64,000 nt of DNA from Haliclona indistincta. Its lineage: Eukaryota; Porifera; Demospongiae; Haplosclerida; Chalinidae. Position numbers and translations under genes: made by a program. The notes under the pieces were generated by a model. It was not told where the DNA came from. It did no database searches and saw nothing but the letters and a program-made list of their open reading frames with translations. The stretch covers positions 5,322,547-5,386,546 of the forward strand of contig OZ024791.1 in assembly GCA_964017065.1 (NCBI GenBank), in the 5' to 3' direction. Of the stretch, positions 1 through 16,098 are shown piece after piece; the first letter of the stretch is position 1, and each line of letters begins with the position of its first letter.

Positions 1-3000
1 ATTGAGTACTACATGCAGTACAGCAGTCAATACCTGCGAGCTGAACTAGGTGAGTCACTGGCACTCTCAGAGCGTGGAGCACCACCAGCAATCTCCTCAC
101 GAGCAGCAGACGAGAGAGAGACGGACATTTTCAAAGGGTCATCAGGTTTCTTTGGTGTAGCCAAAGCCTGCAGAGGAACCTCCTTTAACCCTTCCATTGC
201 ATGGATAACTCCTTCGCGGTGAAACTGAATGAGAAACACGTTTGGCTGCTTCTGAAGGAGTGTGGATGTCATCTGAATAGCTCCCACTACTACACGATAG
301 TCTGAAGACTGGAGCATAGCTGCCAAGTAACTATGAACAGTAGAAGTGAACCCATTTATAATGTACTATTATCCATTAATGATCATACCTTGACACAGAG
401 AGTCCATGCAGTATATCAGTCAATATATCAGGCCTGCAGTGACAGTAGTAGCTGCTATACAGTACATGCTCTATGTGGTTCACTCACGAAGCGTATGTGA
501 TCATCTTGAGCAATGCCTTGAGACACTTGTGCTTCACTGATGGACCAGCCTATGAATGGGTTGTAGCAGTTATAAGATAGTCGCAGTACACAGACTCACT
601 GTGTTGCTGAACACCTCATACAGAACACCAAATAGTGCCTGCATGAATCGACTACATAGGTCATGATTAGTGAGTAGAATGTGTGCACGAGGGTCCTCAT
701 TGGTCTGTGGGAAAAATTAATACTTGGAACTGAATATTTCTGCATCATGCAGTACCTCTGTTTCGCTAGAGGACTGGCTTCTTTTAATGAGAGCATCTAC
801 TGTTGTACGCCGCACGGCTCGACTAGTACCAGTTTCTTCATTGGACTAAAATACATGTCATTTATACACAATGCATAAAAAAAATTATTTTCACCTGTTG
901 CATCTCAGCAAAATCCAAAATGTAGGTTTGTCCATTCACATCAAAATTGATGTCCTCTTCGTTGCTCATGTGAGCAGCCTTAATAACAGTAAACTAACAC
1001 ATCAGTGAAGCCTGTGTGTACTTACCTCTATCAATCTGTTCTCCATCTTACCATAGGGTTTCCATGTGTTGTTATTTGCCTGCCACTCCCACTGCACCTG
1101 AGAATAATAAACACACTCACTCACACAGAGTAGATGCAACACATCCAACATACAGTAGTCAGTCCATGATGAAAGTGCCTCCGATTGTAAACAAGTATTT
1201 CCTCAATCTTGAACACTCCTAGTAAACATAACATTGAGTGTAATTACATAATTCAAGTTATCGCTAACCTGTCTTCGGTAATGGTGGCATCAGTTCACTG
1301 CACAAGAGTAAAAGATTACGTGAGCAAAGTCACCTTTGCACACACTGACCTGATGAGGGACACGATCTCGTATGTCTCATTTGGAGTACGGCTGTTCAAC
1401 TACATTGAGAAACACTTAAATGTAATTGTAACTACAGAGTGCATTTATACTACCTCCAAGTTTTCTAATGTAATTTCTTCAGAGCCTACTAGTAGATACT
1501 TGAGTGTTTCAGCAAATCCTATGATAGAGGAAGTAGTGAAAGTGTTTGTAATGATCAATGAGGGACGCTATTACTTAGTTTGAGCAGATCCACTGCTAAG
1601 GAGGGACAGGAGGAACACAGTGTGGATAGCATCTTCACTACCATCACAAACGTGCTGGAAGTAACAACAGGTGGAGAAATCACCAACTGAAGAGAGAAGA
1701 GTGTAATATTCTAACAATTACAAGTGAATTTGTGACCAACCAGATTTTGAATGTTAGGTAGAAGTCCATGAGAAGCTATCTCTTGCAGTACCGTCTATAG
1801 CAAAATGAATTTAAAAATTGGATCGGAAAAATAGAATTAACATACAGGATTGCTGATGAAATTGTCCACAAGTCGTGAAAAACACAAGCAACAGCTTTCA
1901 ACTGATCGCTTGTCCTATAGGGTTATGCATGACAACCATACATGAAGGGAGTGCACTAGTACCTGATGCTGTAGACGACCAGTAAGTATGGGAACACTGT
2001 CAGCAACAAGTTGGTATTCATCGCCAGAAACTGAGAGACAGCAATTAGCAGCAACACTGAGAGCTGAGCGCTGTATGAGAGATAAAGAAATCAAGATGTC
2101 TGTATAAAGAAACCTTACTTGTGTTGCTATTGAGAAAAAGTCCAAGTAAAGCAGGCAGGCATTCACACCACCCTAATAGAAAAGTAGTAGAATAAACAAG
2201 TCTCTTTTATTGCAAAATTCACAACATACAGCTTGAAGGATAGATTTGCTGTGTCTACGGGACAGAATCTCTAAAGCTGACAGCGCCTGTTCGGCGACAT
2301 CCATGCATTGTATTACTTGAAGTTTCTCGAGTAGAATAGGTATAGCATCCGCCACAACCACTGAAGAGCGCGGCAATGCTTCCATCATGTAGGTCAGAGC
2401 TCTACAAGCATGCACCATCTGTACATACAAGGAAAAGATAAATAAACAGATAGACTGTTGTACCATACAACTGACCATATCAAAGTTGTGTTCCATTGAC
2501 AGAAGGTGAATCTGTGTACACAGAATGATAATATCAACAATACTATACAATAACAACAACTGGATAGATATCTCAGCAAAAATATTTTTATTAAATCAAA
2601 TCACACACCAATGAAGGCACTGTCTCCTTTACAGGGAATCCGCTCAATGTGTCTTCATTTCCCATTACCAGTAGCTGACCAATCTCGATACACGACTGTA
2701 GCTGACTGCTCTCGTCCTTAACACACTGTAGTCCCTTCAGCAACTGATGTGCTTTTGTATCTGAGAGGAGAGAAATTCAGTGAGTAATCAAGATGAGTAA
2801 ATGGGCGAGAGAATAATTGTGACAGTGACAAATTTCAACAATGTATAGCGCCTTTGAGGCTTCATTGATGTTGACTTACTGTTAGAAGAACTCATTGACT
2901 TTTGAAAAATGTGAGGCATACGCAGGCCTAGTGAGCCGAGTAGATGAGGAGGGAGACTGGGAGGGAGATTGTGAGTCTCCAGCATCACTGGAGAATGAAC

Positions 3001-4645
3001 GGTATGGGTTGAATGTTCTAGTAGTATGTCTGACTTACTTCTTAGTCTCTTCTCATCATTTATCAGTCCAAGGAAAGGATCAATTGGATCAGGAGTGTCG
3101 GCACCAGATGATGACTCCGCCCCTGGCTCAGCAGATGACGGGGGTTTATCATCAGGACCTGTGTCAGCATTATACAATGACTGTATTGTACACAATAACC
3201 CACTCAGTACTGACCTTCTCCAGATGGGCCAGGTTGACCATCTTTGCTGTAAGTAGACAAAAGAGCACATGACATTATGTACTATGGTTGCACTATTTGG
3301 TATTTGTGGAACTACACCTGTCAGAAACAAATTATCATGCCAAATTTACAGTGGTATGTGCTAATCAGCTATTCTGCACACTATGATGATGGTGCACTGC
3401 TAGCTAACTCTTTGCTGGCCATAGTAGAGTGTGGAGAGCCTTTTATAACTGACCAGTACACACTCCTATATGATGGAACATAACATCATTCATATACTGT
3501 GTGTAGTATGGAATGTAACTGTATCTGAGACCATGTACACTGTGATTATTATACTCTTACCTAGAACTCGGGTCACTTGTTATCAGTTCTTTCTTACTCT
3601 CTCTACTACTAGAGTGTCCCTTCTTTTTGCTCTTTCCTTTTCCCTTCCCTATAAGTAACAATGAAGGAGGAGGAGATCCCTTGTCCTGTGTGTCAGGGAG
3701 GTTCTCAGAGAGAGAGGTACTAGATCGTGTTCTTCGTCTAGATTCCTTGTTAACGCTTGTCTTGTTGCTCGTTGTAGCCAAATGTTTCTCAGAGTCGCTG
3801 TCTTGTTTTGAGTTGCTCTTCTTTCCTCTCCTTCGCTTAGAAGAAGGGAGTTGAGGAGATGATGCTGAAGAACTGGTTGGTTCACTAGATTCCTTGGGAG
3901 GTAATTTGGTGTTGTCTACTGCTTCAGCCTTTGCAATAGACCGCTTTCGCTTTTGGTTAGCAATGGAACTAGTTGTGGGTATCGGAGAAGGGGTAGATGG
4001 TGACTGCTGTTGCTTTAACTTTTGCTCAAGTTTGATTTTAAGACGGTTAGAACGACGTGGCTGATCGGGAGAAACCAGCTTACAACTAGTGATGCAGGAA
4101 AAGATGGAAATATTATAAGTACAAGGTGAACTAGTCATTGGCAAGTACTCCCACATCCTGGTATTAAGTTGCCAGCAATCTGATGCAACCAAGTGTAGCA
4201 CATCTGACAACTAGTACATTGTACAACTCAAAGCCAGAACCACTATAGCAGTGAACAATGGTCACAACACACTAGTTTTGATAGAATAATGGATTGTTCC
4301 CTGATTGTGGTGAGGTGTGTGCATGTGCAAGGTGTGGGCATGTTAACATGCAATGGTCTCATCTTACGGGCGTTTAGAGTCACTGAGTGTACACGTAGGT
4401 TCTATTGATATTGGAGAAGATTTTCTCTTCAGGTTTCTACACCAGAGAGAGTAGCCAAGGTGGTGTGAAGAGAAGTGTGAAAGAAAGAGAGAGTAGCATG
4501 GCAGGAGAGAGAAAGAAACAGAGAGTAACGTCACACCGATGAAATTGACGTGGCGAACGAGCAAATACTAGTCCATGACTGACCTCTTTGCCTGAGGGGG
4601 TCCCTCTGGTTCAGTAGCAGTCGCCTCAGGACAAGATACTTCCAT
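1..4645 (-). CDS. TRIP12: TRIP12-like HECT-type E3 ubiquitin ligase, 5' part of gene (3' end beyond window)
   Basis: TRIP12 is a nuclear HECT E3 ligase of the ubiquitin-fusion-degradation pathway. Only the N-terminal half is here. The chosen start is the ATG at 4645 ([15 protein letters not shown]). A 62-base exon ends at 4584; further exons lie near 4368-4436 and 3561-4085. These encode a basic, serine-rich low-complexity region. Helical armadillo repeats follow in exons between about 2900 and 1900, with family-typical stretches such as [33 protein letters not shown] and [16 protein letters not shown] domain begins near 966 ([15 protein letters not shown]) and continues at about 770-840 ([12 protein letters not shown]). 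The segment nearest the left edge lies after the WWE domain. The catalytic HECT domain is not in the window. The gene is head-to-head with FBXO36, 279 bp apart. Family assignment is strong; individual short exons are approximate. Confidence 0.9.
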
Positions 4646-4924
4646 CAGCCATTCGCTTAAACATTCAAAGTAAGGTTTTGTAAGCCGTACCACCACGTTC
4701 CTCTCAGGTTTGTAACTATGTCAGCTGTGTTGCGGTCAACCGTCTCTCCACCTAGCCTCAAAATCTGGTCACCAAGCAAAATTCGAAGCAAAAAAATTAC
4801 GTCACTTGTTTGTGCCTAGGGCTCGACCGCGAAAATTAGAACGAGAACCAGGCTATCTCGTGACTATCACCGGTCACCCAGGAGATTTGCATTTTGATCA
4901 ACAACTGCACAGCCGGTGGAAAAC
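4646..4924. promoter_or_regulatory. Shared divergent promoter interval, TRIP12 / FBXO36
   Basis: These 279 bases separate the two start codons, so both 5' UTRs and both core promoters must lie here or within first exons. I see no convincing TATA box. Bidirectional use is inferred from the head-to-head layout. Confidence 0.6.
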
Positions 4925-5599
4925 ATGGCGGCTGAAAAGCCCTCGGCTATTTTGGCGGCTGCAGAAGCAAAGATTCAAGCAGCTTCAAGTGTCGACCTTG
5001 CTACGAAGCAATCTATAATAGACAATAGGACCGTACTTCGCTCGAAAAAGTTGTTTGAAATCTCCGGTCAAGTTCCCACCCCTTCAAAAGACTTTTGTCA
5101 ACTCCTTATCACAGAGAAAGGAGTAGTGTGGCGAAGATGGAAAATCACTCTGAGAAACATCGCACTACAGGCACCATCTCCTAGTGAAGAAATCATGTCG
5201 CATGAAGATTTATTTGAGGACAAATCATTCGTTACAGAATTGGAGGGAATATTTGGAGCCGAAGTACTAGAACAAGTGAAAAGAATCATTGAAGGCAGTA
5301 ACGACATCCTCAGCTGTCTACCAGAGAAACTGCTTATTCATCTCGCCACTTTCCTTGATCTACAGTCAGTTAACAACTTGTCCAGGACCAATCGACACCT
5401 CAGAGAACTGTGCAACTCAGACAACATGTGGGAAGCCCTCTACTGCACTCATCAGGGACAGCCGAGCCCAGCAGTCAGTGCTCTCTCCTTCGAACTGGGC
5501 TGGAAGGTCGTGTTCTTCATGAGCAAGCTACAACTACAGAAAGAACTGTCTCGACGAAGAAGGTTGCACACACCTTTGAACGATGACATTTTGAGTTAA
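4925..5599 (+). CDS. FBXO36: F-box only protein 36
   Basis: A single-exon reading frame of 224 residues from ATG 4925 (MAAEKPSAILAA). An in-frame GTG nine bases upstream is not a plausible eukaryotic start. The family signature is clear: PTPSKDFCQLLITEKGVVWRRW, given here only as PSKDFCQLL and VVWRRWKITLR, matches the FBXO36 N-terminus. An F-box follows at about residues 120-165 (LPEKLLIHLATFLDLQSV, NLSRTNRHLRELC), then the C-terminal GWKVVFFMSKLQLQKELSRR. F-box proteins link substrates to SKP1-CUL1 ubiquitin ligases; the substrate of FBXO36 is not known to me. The protein is about 35 residues longer than the human one, mostly at the N-terminus. It lies head-to-head with TRIP12, the same neighbour it has in human. 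Confidence 0.92.
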   Translation: MAAEKPSAILAAAEAKIQAASSVDLATKQSIIDNRTVLRSKKLFEISGQVPTPSKDFCQLLITEKGVVWRRWKITLRNIALQAPSPSEEIMSHEDLFEDKSFVTELEGIFGAEVLEQVKRIIEGSNDILSCLPEKLLIHLATFLDLQSVNNLSRTNRHLRELCNSDNMWEALYCTHQGQPSPAVSALSFELGWKVVFFMSKLQLQKELSRRRRLHTPLNDDILS

Positions 5600-6066
5600 G
5601 ATCAGAACTAGACTCACTAATACACATATGCACCATCTGTGCCTTTGTTCTGTAAGCACATACCAGTAACAGCATATGTCTTCTCAACAAAATTACTGAA
5701 CATGAGAAATAATAGGAACAAGTAGATTTTATATACAAGTCACGACACTAACTGATAGGCAATAAGATGGATGTAATCTGGACCACATAGTACAAGACAA
5801 TACATAGACACAGATAGTGATGTGACCATAAGAAATGAAAAATGATGATACAAATACTAAAGCAATACATACAACAACGATTGCATTGTGTGTGTGTGTG
5901 GATACAGAATCATGTGAGCAGATACACCAAGTCATGGGGCGGAGTCATGCGTATACACAATAATGCTACACACTGTCACTGAGAATTGAACTGATTGACA
6001 TGACGTTATCAACAATAAAAGAAAAATACTTGCACAAGACCACTTTCATAATAATAATTATTATTA

Positions 6067-8787
6067 TCAGACCTGCAGAAAGAACAATTATCATGTGTGT
6101 TGAGAATAGTAAATGATGGCGGCGCACCTCGGACATAGGCATGAGATTGATGGGAGCTGGATTCCCATGGTGTACCAGAGGTGGAACAGTAGATACAGGT
6201 ATAACTGGACTCAACAGTTGACCAATACCTGTAGCAACATCACATAAAGCAAAAACATTTGTGAGTAAATAAATTTCGCGAGCCCAAAATTTTTTTGTAC
6301 ACAATTTAAAATTTGAGTCAAATTAATGATGCAATCCATACTTGAAAAATTATTGGGTTTCATTTCACATAAATTTTCGATAAGCGATGTACAGCCCACA
6401 AATCATCTAACAAATAAGTGGTGATACAGGTAATAAGACAGCACTAACCATGAGGTAAGGGGAAAGGAGTGGGAGGCATACTGACAGGAGGAGAGACTGG
6501 AGTGGATAACGCATACGGAGGAAGACCAAGAAGAGGAGAGGGAAGCAACATCTGAAGACGAAGAGAAAGACATGTGAATCGTGACCTTTCCTACTAGCAA
6601 TGATGACCCCATCCAGAACATTCCAGTATACATTACCACCTAACCCTTGTGTACATTATAAACACCATTAACACAAACAGTACATGACAGATGAGCTGTT
6701 GAAAAACAAAATTTTTTCACACAATGTAAGCAGGAGCAAGAAGTTATCCTGGAATGGTTCATCTATAAACTGCCTCACATCCAGATAGAAAGATTTGGTA
6801 GCATTTTGGTGGCTGTTATCAAACCTGCTATTATAGAACTATGAAAAAAACCACTAAAAGATAAAAAGGACAAGAAGTGATCGACATAAGTTACAACACT
6901 GTCCTAAAAGGCTGCCACACTTTGTTTAATGTTTACTAAACTCAGTCACGATTATGACCAACCAATTCATAACATAATGAAGCAAGGTACATGTAGTGAA
7001 AGATGTTATCTATAAACCCCGTACTTAACTCAAACACACACTCTAATGTAGCTACATACACTAGAGATCACGCATACACACAAAGACAACAAGTGTGAAA
7101 CACTCCACACCACAGAAGCTTCCTGTAACAAACCTATACATCACAATACTAGGCTTCATGCAACTGTGGAAACACTGCTAGCTGACTGGCACATACCTGA
7201 GGAAGAAGAGGAGAAGTTGGAGGATATGCGCTGTAAAGAGCTGCTATGTGAAGTGGAGGGTGAAAGTACCAGCACTGCTCGTGCCGGCAGAAACCTTGCA
7301 TAAAGTTATAACAAATAGTTACAGTTTGATCTGGATTCCTACGAACATAAGGCTCTGTGAGAAGAGAGAGGATGTTGAAAAGTTGTAAAAAGGAGGCTAG
7401 TCAACACACTCACAACCCACACAGTTCACAGTACACATATTCAAAATATAGCCACATACTCAAAAGAACCCAGTGTGGTGATGAGCATGCTATATGCACA
7501 TGCTATAATGCACATGCTATATCACCCCCACACTAGCACATGCTCAAATCAATTCTTCAATGACTAGCATTGACCCTCATGTGACCTGGTAATGTTAAAC
7601 ATCCATATGAATTCAATCACAAGGTTACACACAGCACTATACTGTTATGTTCACATACTTGCGGCTATGTGGTTGCATAACAATTAGAACACATGTAGTA
7701 GTGAATATTGTATAACACATTGTCAATACCAATGAATAATGTAAAATTACTTTCTTCACCTGGATGCGCAAAGAAGCAATTTTCTCCTCGCATACACCTG
7801 CCTCTTTCAAAATCTCTGCAAATGTTGAGTCTGTTAATAATCTCACCGCCAACTGGAGAAGTGGGCATCGAGACAGCAAAGTTTGATGAGGCTGCAGGAA
7901 AGCCCATGGCACCCATAGGAAGAGGCATGCCCAGGGCACTTCCAACGGGTAGCTGTGTTGAAGACACATGACAGCACACTGATAAACTGGCTATACAGTT
8001 ACAAGGAAATTAAATGACAATATTTAGTCTATAGTGGAAGGCTAGGGGAAACAAGCAGTAACTAAAACAATATACATTGAATGCTGGGGGCATGCGTAGA
8101 TCAATTCTATAGATGAACACAATGATTATTAGGTATGTTGGTGTAATATTTCTTACAGGAGGAATGGCTGTCAGAGCAGTCTTTTGTTGGGGCTGGGTAG
8201 CAAGCGCCATAGCATGGCCATACTGTTTGCCAGCCTGAATGAGCTTGTCCCTGATCTTGTTTGGTGGATGGAGGTACTTGCAATGATCACGATTACACCG
8301 ATCCTATGAATAGGAAATTTGCAATTTATTTGGTTTGCTTCCTTATCAACTCCTTCTCTACCTTTAAATAATCAAAGCAACACGTTACTTTTCCATCTTT
8401 GACTATCACACTGCCACCAGGATGAATGAACCGGCAGTCAGCTCGAGTGCATGACCCTCTGTTGTACTCGCGACACACCTCTAGCTCCAGCCAGGACGAG
8501 TCCCTCACGTTGGCTAGGGCTACACCGTTTAGCACGGTGCCTGGTGATCCAGCAGTCTCTCTCAATGACTCGCCAGCAAGAGTAGTAGCAGGAGAGGATT
8601 GCTCATCTGTCTTACTAGCCTCATTAGACTCTTGCCACTCTGGAGAGCGACGTTCTGTTTCTTCACTAAGCGATGGCATGTCGGTGGGGAGTGCACCGTC
8701 GTCTGTAGCAGGTGAATCAGGAAGACCGTCACTGCTAGAGGGCTTCTCAACTCTGTGGCTATTCCCGCTGAGCTGCGAATGCTTCAT
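6067..8787 (-). CDS. MBNL: Muscleblind-like CCCH zinc-finger splicing regulator
   Basis: Muscleblind proteins bind YGCY-type RNA motifs and control alternative splicing. Seven coding exons are proposed: 8362-8787, 8157-8303, 7760-7952, 7197-7354, 6449-6551, 6128-6228, and a final two-codon exon ending in TGA at 6067-6069. Phases are consistent and give about 377 residues, close to human MBNL1. Four CCCH fingers appear in two pairs: WLELEVCREYNRGSC, CCFDYLKDRCNRDHCKYLH, ICRDFERGRC and ICYNFMQGFCRHEQC. A proline-rich tail follows finger 4. Two features differ from bilaterian proteins as I recall them: an extension of roughly 95-100 Ser/Glu-rich residues precedes finger 1, and the Cys spacing in fingers 1 and 3 is shorter. 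The last exon is the least certain part. The gene is head-to-head with IFT80. Confidence 0.87.
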
Positions 8788-9059
8788 CAAAGTTTTGGAA
8801 ACGAGCGAGGAGTATATAGTAGGGAAAAGAGGCGGGCAGAGTGCCCAGCGAAGTTTCGCGACACGTTTTGAGGGAGGTGTACCGTAAATAGTTAGCCAGC
8901 TAATTCATATTAACCGCAATTTTAATAATAATTTATTTATAACTTGGTAATAACTTGGTTACCTTAGTAACTTAATCTGAATAACAAATACGTCATCGTC
9001 TTTTGCTAGAAGGCGCGTAGCTCGAGGGGATAAGGCCTAGGGAACGTACCAAGCGTAGA
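8788..9059. promoter_or_regulatory. Shared divergent promoter interval, muscleblind / IFT80
   Basis: These 272 bases lie between the two start codons. The central part is AT-rich (8890-8990). No TATA box or named motif could be assigned; the dual promoter role is inferred from geometry. Confidence 0.5.
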
Positions 9060-12794
<3,735 letters not shown>

Positions 12795-13204
12795 CCCATG
12801 AGAACTAACTTCATACTATCACAGCAATTGTAACTAGCATCATCGTGCTTTTAAAATTATAAATCACTATATAGTAACATCTGACATACATAGTACAGAT
12901 TCTATAGCATTTTCAAAATCTAGCTATAAAGTTGCAGACTGATTTATGTCAGGTGTTCTATTTTGGCACCAGTAGTTATTCTAACTACATTGTTTTGATT
13001 TAAAAATACCCAGAAACAAAGCAAGTTTTGACCAATGTTGTGGCTATTTTACTTTTGATTACGGATGCTTTTAGTGTAAGAGACTCTGTGTCTAACCACA
13101 GATTACATGTATACCACTTCACTGCGTACAGAGCTTAGACAAACCATAAAGGAGCAGAATTCTCATTCAGTTGTCACTAAATAACTGTGATCAACAACAA
13201 GATT
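12795..13204. other. Intergenic, IFT80 to receptor array
   Basis: No gene or clear repeat seen. The last 50 bases before the receptor start (TTCTCATTCAGTTGTCACTA and following) recur almost exactly upstream of receptor copy 3 at about 19400, so the two copies share a proximal 5' flank. Confidence 0.6.
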
Positions 13205-15462
13205 ATGACTGCTCAGTGGCTATTGCTCGTCCTTCTTGTATCTAGTGTTCAACTAGGTGTCACTAGTTGTCCTAACTCTACTGCTACTGATGGTACCAAG
13301 CCATTATATCTACTGAAATTGGTTCCAATGTATCCACAAGTTAGATTCTCTTTGTTAGCAGCTGAGATTGCTCAAGAGGAAATCAACAATCGCAGTGACA
13401 TTCTTCCTGGCTACCGTATTGAGTTGATCAAAGACACAATTGAAATTTGCTCATCAATTGAAGCAGGTATTGGACTGAGTAACTGGTCAAGTACACAGTG
13501 AATCCATCATGCCGTCCTGTTGTTGCTGTCATGGGACTTGAATGCTCTTCACACACCTCAGTAATATCTCCTGTGGCTGGCCACAAAGGGTTTGACCTCA
13601 TACAGATGTCAAGAGCTATTTCACCATTATTTGAAAGAGAACATGAACGTTTTCCTCACTTGTGGCGCTTTATAGGAGCTGCCAGTGTCTATTCTGACAT
13701 AGTTTTGGCCATGATGGATCAGTTCAACTGGACAAGAATTGGTATAGTCTACAATATCGAGTCGTCATTGTATTCAGAGCTGGCAAATGATATTCAGCGA
13801 AAAGTCAGGGCATCAAATAACAAAACAGTAGCATTCAATTCGGGAATAAGAGGAACTAAAGCATACTATCTAGATACTGTGATTTCAAACATCAAGTCCA
13901 GTGAATCAGGAGTACTTGTTAAACTCATTAGTCTACGACAAACTCATGCTTTGCTATCTCTAGCATACCGTCATGGACTGATCTATCCACACTACACATG
14001 GATACATGTGGCAACACATCCGATATACCTCACCCTAAAATCTAGTAAAGCCATCATTAATAAACATGCCCGTGGGCACATTTTTCTCTTTGTACGAGAT
14101 GAATCTAAAGACACATTTCTTGTCTCGAACCAAACATTTTCTGAATATATAGCCAAGTATCGTGCGCTATATCAAAAGGAACTGCAGCCTCTGTTCAATA
14201 TCAGCTTTGATCCTATATTAGTAGAGACTCATTACTATGATCAAGTATGGGCTATAGCACTGGCTATCAATAATTCTCTTTCAGAACTAAACAACAGAAA
14301 CCTCTCCATTGACAACTACACTATTGGACAGCCTGAGATTACTGCTGTGATTGAAGAACAGATGAAAAACCTGATGTTTCAAGGAGCTAGTGGCTGGATT
14401 GAGTTCAATCAGCATCATAGTATATCCACTCCTATAGAAGTGCTCTATTTATCAAACAATAAACATGTTGGATTGTACAATCCTTTACATCCCTCAGACT
14501 TTTACATCAGTCTAAATGCTAGTGATCTTCCAAGTGACACAGTACCTCGAGTTAATGAGTACATTCTAATCTCTCTTCCTGTGGCTATTGTACTGTACAT
14601 TGTAACCGGATGTGTCATCTTCTTCACTACAATACAACTAGTTCTTTATCTTGTCTACAGACATCATAAGGTTATCAAGGCCACCAGTCCCTTCCTCAGC
14701 TTGCTCATGTTTCTTGGATGCTACCTGTTTTGTGCTGCTGCTATTCTGCTCATTACATTTGCTAGTTCTGTTCTCTCACCTGAAACATTTATTGCAATGG
14801 CAATTACATACTTTGCACTCATTATAAATGGAATAAATTTAATATTCATTACATTGTTTATCAAACTTTTGCGAGTTTATCGAGTTTTTACATGCTGGAG
14901 TAAAGACCTCGGTAAACAGTGGAACAATCCTCCTCTTTTTATCGCAATTATTCTATTATCGATTGTTCCTAACATTGCTCTTGCTGTTCTCATCATTCTG
15001 AAGCTACCTACTCACTCTACTTACTACTATAGATTCTTCAGAGGCAATCTTCCAGTGATTGAGATTCACACTAGAATTGAACCAATCAGTAATTACTCAC
15101 TCATTGGTCTGGCAGTAGCCTGTATTATTGTTTTTCTTACGTTGGTGTTTTACATGGGAGTTCGTAATCGCAAGATAAAGATGAAGAACTTTAACAGTAG
15201 TGGTCAGGTATACTTGTTGCTGGCAGTTCTAGTGATCACAATATGCCTCGCAATTTCCATCGTCATCATCTTCCTAGTGAGAGAGCAAGAACCAGTGGCA
15301 AATACAGTAATGGTGGCTCTACTCCTCATGTTTGCTATAGCATGTCAGTTGATCCTCTTCCTCCCCAAGATACTCACTGCTGTGTTTGATGAGAAGTTTC
15401 CTCGAATGCTATCTTGCTTTGAAATAATGTTGTCATTCATTGGACACATTATTTTCTCATAA
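13205..15462 (+). pseudogene. GABA-B-like class C GPCR, tandem copy 1, with a one-base frameshift
   Basis: The start is ATG 13205 (MTAQWLLLVLLVSSVQLG, a signal peptide). The ligand-binding Venus-flytrap domain begins normally but stops at the TGA at 13499-13501. Relative to copy 3, one A is missing in AGTAAACTGG (about 13480). From 13498 the frame stays open for 654 codons, covering the rest of the flytrap domain, seven membrane segments and a very short tail. GABA-B-type features are VIKATSPFLSLLMFLGCY after TM1, KMKNFNSSGQVYLLLAVLV and LFLPKILTA. No cysteine-rich domain of mGlu type separates flytrap and membrane parts. The frameshift could be a real lesion, an assembly or sequencing error, or a very young mutation, since nothing downstream has decayed. 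A poly(A) signal lies at 15578. Confidence 0.82.
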
Positions 15463-15577
15463 CCTGAAGCGTAGATTAATGCCTGAAGACTGATAATAAT
15501 TATTAGATACAGCCAAATTGATGCACATGCAGTACTGTAAATTTCCCCCATGCTGATTGCTATGTAAAAATTATAAA

Positions 15578-15583
15578 AATAAA
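15578..15583 (+). terminator. Poly(A) signal AATAAA, receptor copy 1
   Basis: Canonical hexamer 116 bases after the stop codon of copy 1. Confidence 0.5.
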
Positions 15584-15708
15584 ATTAATTATGATGAAAC
15601 AGACACATAGAAAGCTTCTTTCACTTTCAATTATGGATTTGGCTAGTATGCTTTGAAATTAATTGACACCAAAATTGTAGCCATTTGAATGGCTAGTGTC
15701 TCATTCTG

Positions 15709-15830
15709 CTGGTATCTACTGTTCAACTGGTGTCACTAGCTGTTCTAACTATTTTATCCACTAACAAACATCTCTTTATTAGTAGCCAAGATTGCTATCA
15801 ACAATGGCATTATATCTGATCAGTTGTTAT
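15709..15830 (+). pseudogene. Degenerate fragment of a fourth receptor copy
   Basis: GGTATCTACTGTTCAACTGG and GTGTCACTAG match the signal-peptide region of the three receptor genes. About 45 bases on, TCTTTATTAGTAGCCAAGAT and ATCAACAATGG match the start of the flytrap domain (SLLAAEIAQEEINN region). The stretches between are shortened by deletions, and the frame is broken. No membrane domain follows. This looks like the remnant of a lost tandem copy or of unequal crossing over. Confidence 0.65.
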
Positions 15831-16098
15831 CCTCACTCTTAATTCATCAGTACTGTCAACATCACTGATTTTTGTTATAGGCTCTTTATCTAATGCGTTA
15901 CAAAGTAACGGATCAGGTCGGAAAAATTTGTAACCAAATTGTGGACTAGTTAAGCCTTTGTGAGACATAAATTGGCACTCAGTATTAGAGTAGCTTAGTA
16001 GATCGAGCAACGTACAACAGAATATTTCATCAAATGAAGTTCTCATTTTATGCTATGTCAGAATGCTTTGGTACCAGTTGTGTAAAGTTGATATCAAA

